From contig JAKMFL010000050.1 of assembly GCA_022425485.1 (NCBI GenBank), forward strand, positions 23,629 to 87,628: a stretch of 64,000 bases of DNA, in the 5' to 3' direction. Under the pieces are notes generated by a model that was not told the DNA's origin, did no database searches, and saw only the letters and a list, made by a program, of their open reading frames with translations. This document shows, piece after piece, positions 27,423-36,631 of the stretch. The stretch is from Alphaproteobacteria bacterium (GTDB lineage Bacteria; Pseudomonadota; Alphaproteobacteria; Puniceispirillales; Puniceispirillaceae). Made by a program: the position numbers and the translations under genes. How positions within the stretch are numbered: the stretch's first letter is position 1; every line of letters starts with the position of its first letter.

Positions 27423-27814
27423 AAAACCAAAACAATCCTTAATTTATGTCAAGGTAGCTTTGCAACTTTCAGGCCAAACAGACCTCAAACTACCTAGCTA
27501 TCGCTCAGCGTTACTTCTCTGGCGGCAATCGGGTTGCGCCTATCTTCACATATTCCCCGATCAGAAGCCTAATTGCCGCCCCATTTCCTATAAAACGGGT
27601 GCCGCGTTATTTATATTACTTTTTGCCTTTAACAATAGCAATGCTAGGGGCTTGTAAACGCGCAAAGCTGCTGTAGGAGCGACATCTCTAACAAGGGGGA
27701 AATAACTTATCTATTTTCTGTTCAAATCGGCTTGACAGTAAGTGCCCACAACTATAAATATCATCCAGTCAAAGAGGTCAGCAGATTGATGTTGGCCGCA
27801 CCCGATAAAGTTCC
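27423..27814. other. Intergenic region before tRNA-Asp, no supported gene
   Basis: About 390 bp. A 65-codon open frame at 27460-27657 has no ribosome site or recognisable family and is not supported. The right part carries the tRNA-Asp promoter. I see no structured RNA or repeat beyond that. Confidence 0.6.
27732..27760 (+). promoter_or_regulatory. Probable sigma-70 promoter of tRNA-Asp
   Basis: Perfect TTGACA at 27732-27737 followed, after 15-17 bases, by an AT-rich TATAAATA (-10). It lies about 55 bp before the mature tRNA-Asp. Confidence 0.5.
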
Positions 27815-27891
27815 GGGGGTGTAGCTCAGTTGGTTAGAGCGCTGGCCTGTCACGCCAGAGGCCGCGGGTTCGAGTCCCGTCACTCCCGCCA
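27815..27891 (+). tRNA. tRNA-Asp (GTC)
   Basis: 77-nt cloverleaf. The anticodon stem-loop CTGGC-CTGTCAC-GCCAG gives GTC. The acceptor GGGGGTG pairs with CACTCCC (one G:T), G73 is the aspartate identity element, and CCA is encoded. Confidence 0.97.
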
Positions 27892-27960
27892 CTTTCCTTT
27901 ACATTTTTTTGTTTAAATCGTGATAGGCTAGGCTTACCCGTTTCTGGCGAGAGCTTATCA

Positions 27961-29403
27961 ATGACAAATTTTCTGATTATCACCTCTGATGAGCATCGCG
28001 CAGATGCTATGGGATGTGCTGGCCACAGCCATGTGCGCACACCCCATCTAGATAGGCTGGCTGCCAGCGGTACCCGCTTTTCAAATGCCTATACCGCATC
28101 GCCTATGTGTGTGCCTGCCAGAGCGGCGCTTGCCACTGGCCAGTTTGTTCATCAGACGCGGCATTGGGATAGCGCTTCACCTTATTCTGGCAACCCGCAA
28201 AGCTGGATGCATAAGGTGCGTGGGGCTGGGCATAAATGTGTTTCAATTGGTAAATTGCATTTTCGTTCTACGGAGGATGATAATGGATTTTCCGAAGAAA
28301 TTTTGCCTATGCATGTAGCCGGCGGTATTGGTTGGACGATTGGTTTGCTGCGCAAGGAATTGCCAGACTATGAGGGTGCCGCAGAGTTATCCGCAGATGT
28401 GGGCGAGGGCGCATCAAGCTATACCGATTATGACCATGCGATAACACAAGCAGCGATAAATTGGATTGAAGAAGCTGGCGAGAAACAGAAATCTGGGGCG
28501 CAAGATAAAGGCTGGTCAGCGTTTATATCGCTGGTTAGTCCACATTACCCGCTTACCTGTCCACCAGAATTTAATAAACTGTACCAGCCACAGGATATGG
28601 CGTTGCCCATTGGATATGGAAAAGGTGCGCCCACCCATCCAGAGCTTGCCAGAACAGCCGCGTTCTTTGACTATGACCGCCATTTTGATGCACAGACGAT
28701 GCGTGCCGCCAAATGTGCCTATTTTGGGCTTACCTCCTTTATGGATGATTGTGTGGGGAAAATTCTGGACGCGTTGGAACGAAGCGGTCAGACAGAAGAT
28801 ACGGTTATTTGTTATATCTCCGACCATGGTGAGTTGCTAGGCGATCATGGCTTATGGACTAAGCAGGTAATGTATGAGGGGTCGGTTGCTGTACCAATGA
28901 TTTTAAGCGGTCCGGGCATACCGGCAGGGCATATTTGCCATACGCCTGTTATGCTCACCGATATCGCGCCCACCGTTCTGGATGTTATGAATATACAGGC
29001 ACTAGAAATACCTCCCAGCACTTCTCTTGTCCAAATAGCAAACCAGCCAGACCAGATGGAACGCATTGCCTTTAGCGAATATCACGATGGCGGCTCCACC
29101 ATGGCAAGCTTTATGGTACGCTGGCAGCATTGGAAATATATCCATTATGTTGGCGCACCGCCGCAACTTTTTGATTTGCACGCCGACCCTGATGAGCAAG
29201 TGGATCTATATAGCTGTCAGCCACATACACAAACGATTAAAGATGCGCTGGCCAAAGGGGAGGCTCGTTTACGCAATATTTGTGACCCAGAAGCTGTAAA
29301 TGCGAACGCCTTTGCTGATCAGGCTGAGAAAATAGCCGCGCTAGGGGGCGAAGAGGCCTGCTTAACCCGGTACGCCTTTAATCACACACCTGTCCCTGTC
29401 TGA
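27961..29403 (+). CDS. Sulfatase (formylglycine-dependent, type I)
   Basis: 480 residues of the alkaline phosphatase-like superfamily. The N-terminal IITSDEHRADAMGC supplies metal-binding Asp residues. CVPARAALATGQ (about 50-61) has the CxPxR signature whose cysteine is converted to formylglycine; no maturase gene lies in the window. A second metal site is in YISDHGELLGDHGLWTK near residue 285. It cleaves sulfate (or, in close relatives, phosphonate or phosphate) esters. No signal peptide is seen, so it appears cytoplasmic, unlike many polysaccharide sulfatases, which fits small substrates such as choline sulfate. It lies just after tRNA-Asp. Confidence 0.9.
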   Translation: MTNFLIITSDEHRADAMGCAGHSHVRTPHLDRLAASGTRFSNAYTASPMCVPARAALATGQFVHQTRHWDSASPYSGNPQSWMHKVRGAGHKCVSIGKLHFRSTEDDNGFSEEILPMHVAGGIGWTIGLLRKELPDYEGAAELSADVGEGASSYTDYDHAITQAAINWIEEAGEKQKSGAQDKGWSAFISLVSPHYPLTCPPEFNKLYQPQDMALPIGYGKGAPTHPELARTAAFFDYDRHFDAQTMRAAKCAYFGLTSFMDDCVGKILDALERSGQTEDTVICYISDHGELLGDHGLWTKQVMYEGSVAVPMILSGPGIPAGHICHTPVMLTDIAPTVLDVMNIQALEIPPSTSLVQIANQPDQMERIAFSEYHDGGSTMASFMVRWQHWKYIHYVGAPPQLFDLHADPDEQVDLYSCQPHTQTIKDALAKGEARLRNICDPEAVNANAFADQAEKIAALGGEEACLTRYAFNHTPVPV

Positions 29404-29446
29404 GGTAGAAAAGGCTAGTCGTTAGCATAAAAAGAAGGAAGAGAAG

Positions 29447-29845
29447 GTGATGATAGAAGGACTGTTTTTTATCTTTTTGTTTCAACTGGCAGGAACGGCG
29501 TTAACAGCTTTGTTTGGCTTGCCAGTGCCGGGCCCTGTTATAGGGATGGCATTATTGCTTATTTGGCTGGCGCTGCGCTTTAAAACACCAACAAGCCTTG
29601 ATAATTTGTGTGATTTTTTCTTGCGCTATTTGCCGCTATTATTTGTGCCAGCGGCCGTTGGTGTCCTCAATTACAAAGATATTATAATTGCTTCAGGCCT
29701 ATCTTTATTTATCATTCTTATTTTTAGCACGCTAGCGGCTTTGCTCGCTGCCTCACTCAGCTTTATCTGGGTTGCAAGGCATTTATGCCCGCCCATTGGA
29801 GAGGGGCAGCGCAAAACAAGGCCTTCTATCGGGGGCGCAGAATAA
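29447..29845 (+). CDS. CidA/LrgA family membrane protein
   Basis: 132 residues with four hydrophobic helices (about 1-25, 28-45, 62-80 and 85-110) and the family block LPVPGPVIGMALLL. CidA/LrgA proteins are small holin-like membrane proteins that act with LrgB partners in cell lysis, murein hydrolase control or export of organic acids such as pyruvate and glycolate. The stop overlaps the next start (TAATG), so this and the LrgB gene form one unit. Confidence 0.9.
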   Translation: MMIEGLFFIFLFQLAGTALTALFGLPVPGPVIGMALLLIWLALRFKTPTSLDNLCDFFLRYLPLLFVPAAVGVLNYKDIIIASGLSLFIILIFSTLAALLAASLSFIWVARHLCPPIGEGQRKTRPSIGGAE

Positions 29846-30576
29846 TGCAGGATAGCTTAACTGGTTTTGTGGCCGTCTTTGTTTATTTGGGGGAAGCCCC
29901 GCTTTTATGGTTAACCCTGACATTGGGGGCATTTTTGGCGGCGGAGCGCCTATACCAATTCAGCAATCGTTTTGCGTTGCTGAACCCTGTATTAATTTCC
30001 TCGCTGGCTATCTGCCTCGTATTGTATAGTACGGGAACGCCTTATGATGCTTATTTTCGGGGCGCTCAGTTTATTCATTTCTTGCTAGGGCCAGCGATTA
30101 TTATACTTGCTGTGCCTGTATGGCGTCACCGTGCTGCCTTATGGCGGGCGCGTTTTGCTGTTTTGGTTGCGCTGATAATAGGCGGCAGTGTGGCGGGGCT
30201 AAGCGCTATTGGGCTATCTGTCCTTTTTGAGCTTGATTTAGAAATGGCTGCTTCTATCACCCCAAAAAGTGTAACCGCGCCAGTGGCGATGGGCATTGCA
30301 GAAAATTTAGGCGGGGCTGTATCGCTGGCCGCGTTGCTAGCCGTATTAACAGGTATTTCTGGCGCGGTTTTAGCAACGCCGTTATTTAATGCCTTTGGCT
30401 TGGTAGATTGGCGTGGACGCGGCTTTGCGGTGGGGGTTACCTGTCATGGTATCGGCACTGCTCATGCTTTTCAGCTTAGCTCGGTTGCGGGCAGTTTCGC
30501 CACTATTGGCATGGCGCTAAATGCACTGTTTTCTGCGATAATTCTGCCGGTACTTTTCATCTTTATATATGGCTAG
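29845..30576 (+). CDS. LrgB family membrane protein
   Basis: 243 residues from the ATG at 29845; a longer frame overlaps lrgA and is not favoured. Six to seven hydrophobic helices are present. The conserved blocks LGPAIIILAVPVWRHR, LTPKSVTAP-like (SITPKSVTAPVAMGIAE) and GTAHAFQLS (typically GTARA) mark LrgB/CidB/PLGG1. Homologues in plants and bacteria export glycolate or related acids. It is translationally coupled to the CidA/LrgA gene. Confidence 0.93.
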   Translation: MQDSLTGFVAVFVYLGEAPLLWLTLTLGAFLAAERLYQFSNRFALLNPVLISSLAICLVLYSTGTPYDAYFRGAQFIHFLLGPAIIILAVPVWRHRAALWRARFAVLVALIIGGSVAGLSAIGLSVLFELDLEMAASITPKSVTAPVAMGIAENLGGAVSLAALLAVLTGISGAVLATPLFNAFGLVDWRGRGFAVGVTCHGIGTAHAFQLSSVAGSFATIGMALNALFSAIILPVLFIFIYG

Positions 30577-30579
30577 CGG

Positions 30580-31194
30580 CTATTTGTGACGGGGTTGGCT
30601 AGCCAGTGTGGCCTCAATAGTGGGATGGGCGCGAATCGTATCTATGAGATGTGCAAGTTTTGGCCGTCTAGCACGCAATTGGGTTTTATCTACATTCCAG
30701 CGCGAAATCATATAAAGATAGAGATCAGCTGCTGTTAGCTGTGCACCGCATATATAGGGGTTTAACAAGCTTTCAATATAGTCATAAAGGCTGTCATTTA
30801 CGCTTCGTGCCATCGCTTGAATTTCTGGATAGGCGTGTTCAGGCCCATATTGATAGGTGTGATGCTGGCGGTGATACGCAGGATACATAGTGGCTCCCAG
30901 CATCGTTAGAACAGATAAATAAATTTTTTCAGCCTCGCTTCCTGCCTCTGGCACCAAATGCGGACAATGCCTGCCTAGATATTGCACAATCGCTAGACTT
31001 TCATAAAGCTGTCCACCGTCTGGGCAGACCAGCACAGGAATTTTCCCCGTTGGATTTTTCGCACGGAATTCCGCAGTTGCGCGTTCGGCATCATCTGGAA
31101 AAGAGATGGTGTAGGACAGACCTGCCTCACGCATCATAAATTCAACAATGAGAGAGCCAGCGAAAGGGCGGCCATAAATATGATAGGATGTCAT
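30580..31194 (-). CDS. Glutathione S-transferase family protein
   Basis: 204 residues. The thioredoxin-like N-terminal domain has YHIYGRPFAGS (serine near 14 as possible catalytic residue), NPTGKIPVLVCPDG and the cis-Pro/SAIVQ-like ESLAIVQYL. The helical C-terminal domain holds the N-capping block AQLTAADLYLY. Conjugation of glutathione to electrophiles, or a related thiol reaction, is expected; the substrate is unknown. Its end lies four bases from the end of lrgB, and it is followed on the same strand upstream by a short-chain dehydrogenase. Confidence 0.9.
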   Translation of the reverse strand: MTSYHIYGRPFAGSLIVEFMMREAGLSYTISFPDDAERATAEFRAKNPTGKIPVLVCPDGGQLYESLAIVQYLGRHCPHLVPEAGSEAEKIYLSVLTMLGATMYPAYHRQHHTYQYGPEHAYPEIQAMARSVNDSLYDYIESLLNPYICGAQLTAADLYLYMISRWNVDKTQLRARRPKLAHLIDTIRAHPTIEATLASQPRHK

Positions 31195-31220
31195 GTTTTT
31201 TTACTGCCTTTTTTTATATG

Positions 31221-32018
31221 TCAATCTGGTATTGTTGCGGTTACCCCGCCATCTACAATAATTTCTGTGCCGGTAATATAGCGTGCTTCATCTGAGGCAA
31301 GGAAAAGGGCGGCTTGGGCAACATCTTCTGCCGTGCCCATATGCCCTATAGGCACCTGATTATGGCGCTTTTGAACAAAGCCTTGATAGTCACCATCCGC
31401 ATATTTTTCTGCCATCCGCTCTATCATTGCGGTATGCATCAATCCCGGCAACACACAATTCATTCGGATATTGTTTGGGGCATGGATGACTGCACTTGTT
31501 TTGGTATATTGCTGAAGGGCTGCTTTGGCCGTGCTATAGGCGATTTGCGGTTTGCCCAAATAGCGAATGCCCGCAATAGAAGAGATATTTACAATGGCAC
31601 CCCTGCCTTGTTCTATCATTTGTGGCAGGGCAGCACGACACGCCATCATCGCACTATTTAAATTTAAATCTAGCTGCTTCTGCCAGACAGAACTATCCAC
31701 ATTTTCAGGCAGCATCCGTTCGGACTGGCCAACATTATTCACAAGGATATCTAGGCGTTTATGACGGGTGATAATGCCGGTAATCCATTTTTCTATATCC
31801 GCCTCAAAGGTGACATCACCTTGTGTAAATTGACAATCGCCGCCATTGGCGATTATCGCTTTCTTTGTGCGCATGCCTTCTTCTTCTAGGAGGTCTATGC
31901 CTTCGATAAATCCCCCTTGCGCGGCAAAAAGCTCAGCTATCGCGCGGCCATTTCCCATAGGGGTGTCTGGTGATCCAATTCCGGTTATGGCAATGACTTT
32001 ACCCTTTAATGAATGCAT
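31221..32018 (-). CDS. Short-chain dehydrogenase/reductase
   Basis: 265 residues from the ATG at 32018; a longer frame adds 13 doubtful residues. The NAD(P)-binding start is IAITGIGSPDTPMGNGRAIA, a variant of TGxxxGxG with an insert. NNVGQSE replaces the usual NNAG. The catalytic Ser-Tyr-Lys is in NISSIAGIRYLGKPQIAYSTAK. The C-terminus ends in the frequent GTEIIVDGG. An alcohol or keto group is oxidised or reduced; the substrate is unknown. It lies 26 bp upstream of the GST gene on the same strand and is divergent from comDE. Confidence 0.9.
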   Translation of the reverse strand: MHSLKGKVIAITGIGSPDTPMGNGRAIAELFAAQGGFIEGIDLLEEEGMRTKKAIIANGGDCQFTQGDVTFEADIEKWITGIITRHKRLDILVNNVGQSERMLPENVDSSVWQKQLDLNLNSAMMACRAALPQMIEQGRGAIVNISSIAGIRYLGKPQIAYSTAKAALQQYTKTSAVIHAPNNIRMNCVLPGLMHTAMIERMAEKYADGDYQGFVQKRHNQVPIGHMGTAEDVAQAALFLASDEARYITGTEIIVDGGVTATIPD

Positions 32019-32218
32019 TTTATTCCGCCTTCTAGTCTCATTTTTTGCTGTTTGCACCCGCCTTTATGGAAGCAAGGCTCTGATAGCACGAAAATTTGTA
32101 AAATTGGCTTTTCTCAGAACGTCAAATGCTTATGATGTTTAGCAAAAGGTTAGAATATTCCTATCACTTGTGGCAATAACCTTGCTACGTCTAAATTTTA
32201 TCTGAGGAGCAACAAGCA

Positions 32219-32716
32219 ATGTCTGTGAATGATGTTATCATGCAGGCCATGCGCGAGAACGGCATCGATTTTGTCACCACTGTGCCCTGTAAACAGCTGG
32301 CTGGTGTTATTGAAAAAATCGAACAGGCTGACGATATGCGCCATGTCCCCGCGAACCGTGAAGATGAAGGGATGGGGCTATGTGCTGGCGCCTATATGGG
32401 CGGGGCTAAACCTGCGATTATTATGCAGAATACGGCTATTGGCGTGACCATTAATGCGCTGGCCACGCTTATTCAATTTTATCGGATGCCGCTGCCCATG
32501 CTGATCAGCTATCGCGGCGAAGTTGGCGAGCCTGTTGCGTGTCAGGTTGAAATGGCCGTTCATACGAAAGCATTGCTAGACCAGCTTTCTATCCCTACCT
32601 ATCATTTTCATAACCCTGAAGATGCGCAGGAGACTTCCGCTATTTTATCGCATTGCTTTATGGCAAGAAAGCCGGTTGCGCTCCTGATGGACGCAACTTT
32701 CTGGAAGGGAGCGTGA
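32219..32716 (+). CDS. comD: Sulfopyruvate decarboxylase alpha subunit
   Basis: 165 residues, the size of a split ComD. It has the thiamine-enzyme PYR domain with NREDEGMGLCAGAY, whose glutamate activates the cofactor, and the NTAIGVTINALATL helix. With ComE it decarboxylates sulfopyruvate to sulfoacetaldehyde, in coenzyme M synthesis (archaea) or C3-sulfonate breakdown (marine bacteria). Phosphonopyruvate decarboxylase is a related alternative but is usually one fused chain. A TGAGGAGC ribosome site precedes the ATG. comE begins six bases after its stop. Confidence 0.85.
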   Translation: MSVNDVIMQAMRENGIDFVTTVPCKQLAGVIEKIEQADDMRHVPANREDEGMGLCAGAYMGGAKPAIIMQNTAIGVTINALATLIQFYRMPLPMLISYRGEVGEPVACQVEMAVHTKALLDQLSIPTYHFHNPEDAQETSAILSHCFMARKPVALLMDATFWKGA

Positions 32717-32721
32717 AGGCT

Positions 32722-33276
32722 ATGATCAGAAGTGATGTTTTGAAAACGTTAATACCGCTTATCTCTGATGAACTTGTCGTGACCAATATCGGTCTGCCTA
32801 GTCAGGAGATGCATTTATTAGATGATCAGCCTAGCAATTTTTATATGCTGGGTACGATGGGGCTAGCCTCTTCTATTGGTTTAGGGCTGGCACTTGCACA
32901 AGATAAAAAGGTGATTGCCGTAGATGGTGACGGGTCTGTTTTAATGAATTTTGGCACTTTGCCAACAATTGCTAATAACCCTGCTCCTAATTTTATTTTG
33001 CTGATTATTGATAATGGCAGCTATGGCTCCACAGGCGATCAGACCACTTATACAGGTATGAAAACCTCGCTAGCTGACGTGGCGCGTGCGTGCGGATGTG
33101 ACAATGTTGTTGAATGCTCTGCTGAAGATACTAAGGATGCGGTGGTTAAAGCATTGGCAGGCGAGCAAATGACCTTAATTATCAGCAAATGCGAATCAGG
33201 CAACATCAAGGTTCCGGTCATTGAAATGGATCCTGTGGTGATTAAAGACCGCTTTATGAAGGCCGTTAACGCTTGA
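32722..33276 (+). CDS. comE: Sulfopyruvate decarboxylase beta subunit
   Basis: 184 residues from the ATG at 32722; the upstream extension overlaps comD. The thiamine diphosphate-binding motif is clear: VDGDGSVLMNFGTL (about 85-98) and, about 25 residues on, LIIDNGSYGSTG. LGTMGLASSIGLGLALA is the usual entry to the PP domain. Together with ComD it forms the active enzyme; neither works alone. No sulfoacetaldehyde-consuming enzyme (Xsc) lies in the window, so the pathway must continue elsewhere. Confidence 0.87.
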   Translation: MIRSDVLKTLIPLISDELVVTNIGLPSQEMHLLDDQPSNFYMLGTMGLASSIGLGLALAQDKKVIAVDGDGSVLMNFGTLPTIANNPAPNFILLIIDNGSYGSTGDQTTYTGMKTSLADVARACGCDNVVECSAEDTKDAVVKALAGEQMTLIISKCESGNIKVPVIEMDPVVIKDRFMKAVNA

Positions 33277-33317
33277 AGTAGGGGGTTCTGGCACAGTTCT
33301 TGAACGACCCCTGCTTT
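33275..33317 (+). terminator. Possible terminator after comE
   Basis: AG-AGGGG-GTTC pairs with GAAC-CCCCT-CT with small bulges, followed only by TTT. It is a weak candidate. Confidence 0.35.
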
Positions 33318-33356
33318 GATAGATAAAATAAGGCTATATCGAAGGAGGGGGCAAAG

Positions 33357-33602
33357 AGGTCTGAGCCAACAGCAGCTGAGAATGCAGACCAGGAAAAACA
33401 GCTTCTAGCAGCACTTGAAAAGTTGCTAGAAGCCTATAGCAATTATGATGCGCCTTATTTACGTAAAGACGGCGATATTGTTATTCCGCTAGATGCTATT
33501 TTAAAGAAGAATCGTGCCGCCTATAATGGTCTGGCAACAGCTTTTTCTGAGATGATGAGCGGGGATATTGATCGGCGGCGCTCTTCTACTTGGGTGAAGT
33601 AA
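33357..33602 (+). pseudogene. Small gene with lost or non-standard start codon
   Basis: The frame from 33327 to the TAA at 33600-33602 codes for a coherent 80-residue protein with normal codon use. It begins SEPTAAENADQEKQ, has a helix LLAALEKLLEAY, then RKDGDIVIPLDAILKK and ends RRRSSTWVK. No ATG, GTG or TTG exists in the frame upstream of the conserved-looking part. A perfect GGAGG (33344-33348) lies eight bases before AGG at 33357, exactly where a start belongs, so an ATG to AGG change is likely. No family is recognised. It lies between comDE and nuoA. Confidence 0.5.
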
Positions 33603-33761
33603 GAAGCGAGGCCGCATTCTAGCACCACCATATTATAAATTAACAGTGCCTGTTTTTTGCACTATGGATAACTTTGCCTTGGAAAGCCTTGCATTTCGCT
33701 ATCGGTTGGACTAATCAAACGGTATTAGGTTTATCCATTGCGACGGGGGTCAGTAAACTCA

Positions 33762-34127
33762 ATGGACGGGTATCTTCAAGAGTATCTTCCTATTGCCGTT
33801 TTTATGGCATTAGCTATTGGTCTTGCTATCGCTTTTGTGGTTGGCGCGGTTGTCGTTGGCTCGCAAAAGCCTGACATTGAAAAACTCACCGCGTATGAGT
33901 GCGGATTTGATGCGTTTGATGATTCCCGCAAACCGTTTGATGTTCGCTTTTATCTTGTCGCAATTTTGTTCATTATTTTCGATCTGGAAATCGCCTTTTT
34001 ATTCCCTTGGGCTGTCGCATTAAGCGATATTGGCGCGTTTGGTTTTTGGTCGATGATGGTGTTTTTGGGTGTGCTAACTATCGGCTTTATTTATGAATGG
34101 AAGAAAGGGGCATTGGAATGGGAGTGA
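33762..34127 (+). CDS. nuoA: NADH-quinone oxidoreductase subunit A
   Basis: 121 residues from the ATG at 33762; a TTG 24 bp upstream is possible. Three membrane helices are present with the [20 protein letters not shown] loop between the first two, typical of NuoA. It belongs to the proton-pumping membrane arm close to the quinone site. It opens the 14-gene complex I cluster and overlaps nuoB by ten bases. Confidence 0.97.
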   Translation: MDGYLQEYLPIAVFMALAIGLAIAFVVGAVVVGSQKPDIEKLTAYECGFDAFDDSRKPFDVRFYLVAILFIIFDLEIAFLFPWAVALSDIGAFGFWSMMVFLGVLTIGFIYEWKKGALEWE

Positions 34128-34693
34128 TCGATAATAAAACGGTGCTAACGCCAAGCCAGCTCGATGCGCATGCACCTATTCCGCCTGGTGCTGATCAGGA
34201 TGCAATTTTAAGTGCCGTAACAGATGAGATTACCAATCGCGGCTTTGTCATTGCCAAAGCGGATAAATTATTTAACTGGGCACGTTCAGGTTCGCTCTGG
34301 CCGATGACTTTTGGTTTGGCTTGTTGTGCGGTTGAGATGATGCATTCTGCGGCTAGCCGATATGATATGGATCGCTACGGTATGCTGTTCCGGCCTAGCC
34401 CGCGCCAGTCTGATGTGATGATTGTAGCTGGCACATTGACAAATAAAATGGCACCAGCCTTGCGCCGTGTATATGACCAGATGCCAGAACCGCGCTGGGT
34501 GTTGTCGATGGGCTCATGCGCAAATGGTGGCGGCTATTATCATTATTCTTATGCAGTGGTGCGCGGTTGTGACCGAATTGTTCCGGTAGATGTGTATGTG
34601 CCGGGTTGCCCGCCAACCGCTGAGGCATTGATTTACGGGCTGCTTCAACTGCAAAAGAAAATTCGCAGAACAAGCACTATCGCTAGAGCCTAA
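34118..34693 (+). CDS. nuoB: NADH-quinone oxidoreductase subunit B
   Basis: 191 residues. Four cysteines for the N2 4Fe-4S cluster are visible in LACCAVEMM (about 67-75), GSCANGGG and VPGCPPT. N2 is the final cluster that hands electrons to the quinone. The ATG at 34118 lies inside the end of nuoA, so translation is coupled. A 107-bp gap before nuoC is the longest inside the cluster. Confidence 0.98.
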   Translation: MGVIDNKTVLTPSQLDAHAPIPPGADQDAILSAVTDEITNRGFVIAKADKLFNWARSGSLWPMTFGLACCAVEMMHSAASRYDMDRYGMLFRPSPRQSDVMIVAGTLTNKMAPALRRVYDQMPEPRWVLSMGSCANGGGYYHYSYAVVRGCDRIVPVDVYVPGCPPTAEALIYGLLQLQKKIRRTSTIARA

Positions 34694-34800
34694 ACCTAAC
34701 TTTTACTCAGAAAAGGCTGGTTTGCTGCAAGCTGAGCGTAGGATAAGAAGTTTTTAAGCATGAGCGGTTCCATGCTAATCGGGGGATAAATAGAAAAAAG

Positions 34801-35448
34801 ATGAGTGACGCCACACCAACAGAAGATGCTGTTATTGAAGCTGGCCGGTCAGAAGCGCTGAAAGAGCAAATTGCCGCTTTGTTAGGCGATAGCGCGGATG
34901 TGCAGCTAGACCCGCAAAGCGCGGTAAAAATCAGCTGTACGCCGCAAAACCTTATCTATGTTCTGAAAAGCTTGCGTGATGATGCCTTTTTGCAGTTTCG
35001 TCAGCTTACTGATTTGACAGCCGTTGACTATCCAGAGCGCACAGAACGGTTTGAGCTGGTCTATCTTCTTCTCTCAATTGCCGAGAATTGCCGGGTGCGG
35101 GTATGTGTCCCGATTGACGAAGATGCCGTAGCCCCTTCTGCAACAGAGCTGTTTGCCGCTGCAAACTGGGCAGAGCGTGAGGTTTGGGATATGTTTGGGA
35201 TTTATTTCTCTGGCCATCCAGATTTGCGCCGCCTGCTAACAGATTATGGGTTCGAGGGACACCCGCTACGCAAAGATTTCCCGCTAACTGGTTATGTTGA
35301 AGTGCGCTATAGCGAGACCCAGAGACGGGTTGTCTATGAGCCTGTGCATCTAACCCAAGAATATCGTGATTTTGATTTTATGAGCCCGTGGGAAGGGGTG
35401 CAGGCCGATATCGCGCCACCCCCATCCGAAGATGAGGCAGGAGCTTAA
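34801..35448 (+). CDS. nuoC: NADH-quinone oxidoreductase subunit C
   Basis: 215 residues. The 30-kDa subunit signature [22 protein letters not shown] (about 125-146) is followed by [13 protein letters not shown]. It sits in the peripheral arm beside NuoD. C and D are separate here rather than fused. The end of nuoC lies four bases before the nuoD start. Confidence 0.97.
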   Translation: MSDATPTEDAVIEAGRSEALKEQIAALLGDSADVQLDPQSAVKISCTPQNLIYVLKSLRDDAFLQFRQLTDLTAVDYPERTERFELVYLLLSIAENCRVRVCVPIDEDAVAPSATELFAAANWAEREVWDMFGIYFSGHPDLRRLLTDYGFEGHPLRKDFPLTGYVEVRYSETQRRVVYEPVHLTQEYRDFDFMSPWEGVQADIAPPPSEDEAGA

Positions 35449-35452
35449 GATT

Positions 35453-36631
35453 ATGGGTGAAATGCAAATCCGTCCACTTACCCTGAATTTTGGCCCCCAG
35501 CATCCCGCTGCACATGGTGTTCTGCGCCTTGTTCTGGAAATGGATGGGGAAGTGATTGACCGGGCAGACCCGCATGTTGGCCTGCTGCATCGTGGTACCG
35601 AAAAACTTATTGAAAATAAGACTTATCTTCAGGCGCTTCCTTATTTTGACAGGCTAGATTATGTCTCGCCAATGAATCAGGAACATGCATGGGCACTGGC
35701 GATTGAAAAGGCACTAAATATAGAGGTGCCGAAGCGTGCCCAACATATCCGCGTTTTATATTGCGAGATAGGCAGGATCCTTAACCATCTTTTGAACTTG
35801 ACCACCTTTGCAATTGATGTTGGGGCGATGACCCCGCTTCTATGGGGTTTTGAAGAACGCGAAACTTTGATGGAGTTTTATGAGCGTGCATCTGGTGCAC
35901 GCTTGCATGCGGCCTATTTCCGTCCCGGCGGGGTGCATCAAGACCTGCCAGATGGGTTAACCGATGATATCCTAGAATGGGCAGAAAAATTCCCATCCTT
36001 TATTGATGACCTTGAAACCCTGCTGACCAATAACCGTATCTTCAAACAGCGAACAGTTGATATCGGCGTGATGAGCATTGATGAAGCGCTGGATTTGGGA
36101 ATGACAGGGCCATGCTTGCGGGCAACAGGTTATGCGTGGGATTTGCGTAAATCACAGCCCTATGACTGTTATGCAGAAATGGATTTCGATATACCTGTAG
36201 GTACTACTGGGGATTGTTATGCGCGTTATCTGGTGCGGGTCGAAGAGATGAAACAATCTCTGCGGATTATTAAACAAGCCATTGATACGATGCCAGAAGG
36301 CCCAGTATTAGCAGAAAATAATAAGGTTACACCGCCGCGGCGCAGCGATATGAAACATTCGATGGAATCGCTTATTCACCACTTTAAGCTGTATACCGAA
36401 GGGTTTCATGTGCCAGCTGGCGATAGCTATACAGCTGTAGAAGCGCCAAAGGGTGAATTTGGCGTCTATCTGGTATCAGACGGGTCAAACAAGCCCTATC
36501 GTGCGCGCCTTCGTGCGCCGGGCTATTATTTCATGGCGGCTGTGGATTATCTGTCCAGAGGGCATATGCTGGCAGATTCAGTCGCCATCATTGGGTCATT
36601 AGATATTGTTTTTGGTGAAATTGACAGATGA
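35453..36631 (+). CDS. nuoD: NADH-quinone oxidoreductase subunit D
   Basis: 392 residues from the ATG at 35453, chosen because the family begins close to [16 protein letters not shown]; an earlier in-frame ATG at 35432 overlaps nuo[13 protein letters not shown] lines the quinone channel. The C-terminus ends with the conserved [11 protein letters not shown]. This 49-kDa subunit forms the quinone pocket with NuoB. Its stop overlaps the nuoE start (ATGA). Confidence 0.98.
   Translation: MGEMQIRPLTLNFGPQHPAAHGVLRLVLEMDGEVIDRADPHVGLLHRGTEKLIENKTYLQALPYFDRLDYVSPMNQEHAWALAIEKALNIEVPKRAQHIRVLYCEIGRILNHLLNLTTFAIDVGAMTPLLWGFEERETLMEFYERASGARLHAAYFRPGGVHQDLPDGLTDDILEWAEKFPSFIDDLETLLTNNRIFKQRTVDIGVMSIDEALDLGMTGPCLRATGYAWDLRKSQPYDCYAEMDFDIPVGTTGDCYARYLVRVEEMKQSLRIIKQAIDTMPEGPVLAENNKVTPPRRSDMKHSMESLIHHFKLYTEGFHVPAGDSYTAVEAPKGEFGVYLVSDGSNKPYRARLRAPGYYFMAAVDYLSRGHMLADSVAIIGSLDIVFGEIDR

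Noticed and set aside
27460-27657. 65-codon frame before tRNA-Asp
   Set aside because: No ribosome site, no recognisable domain and a composition that does not stand out from the surrounding non-coding DNA.
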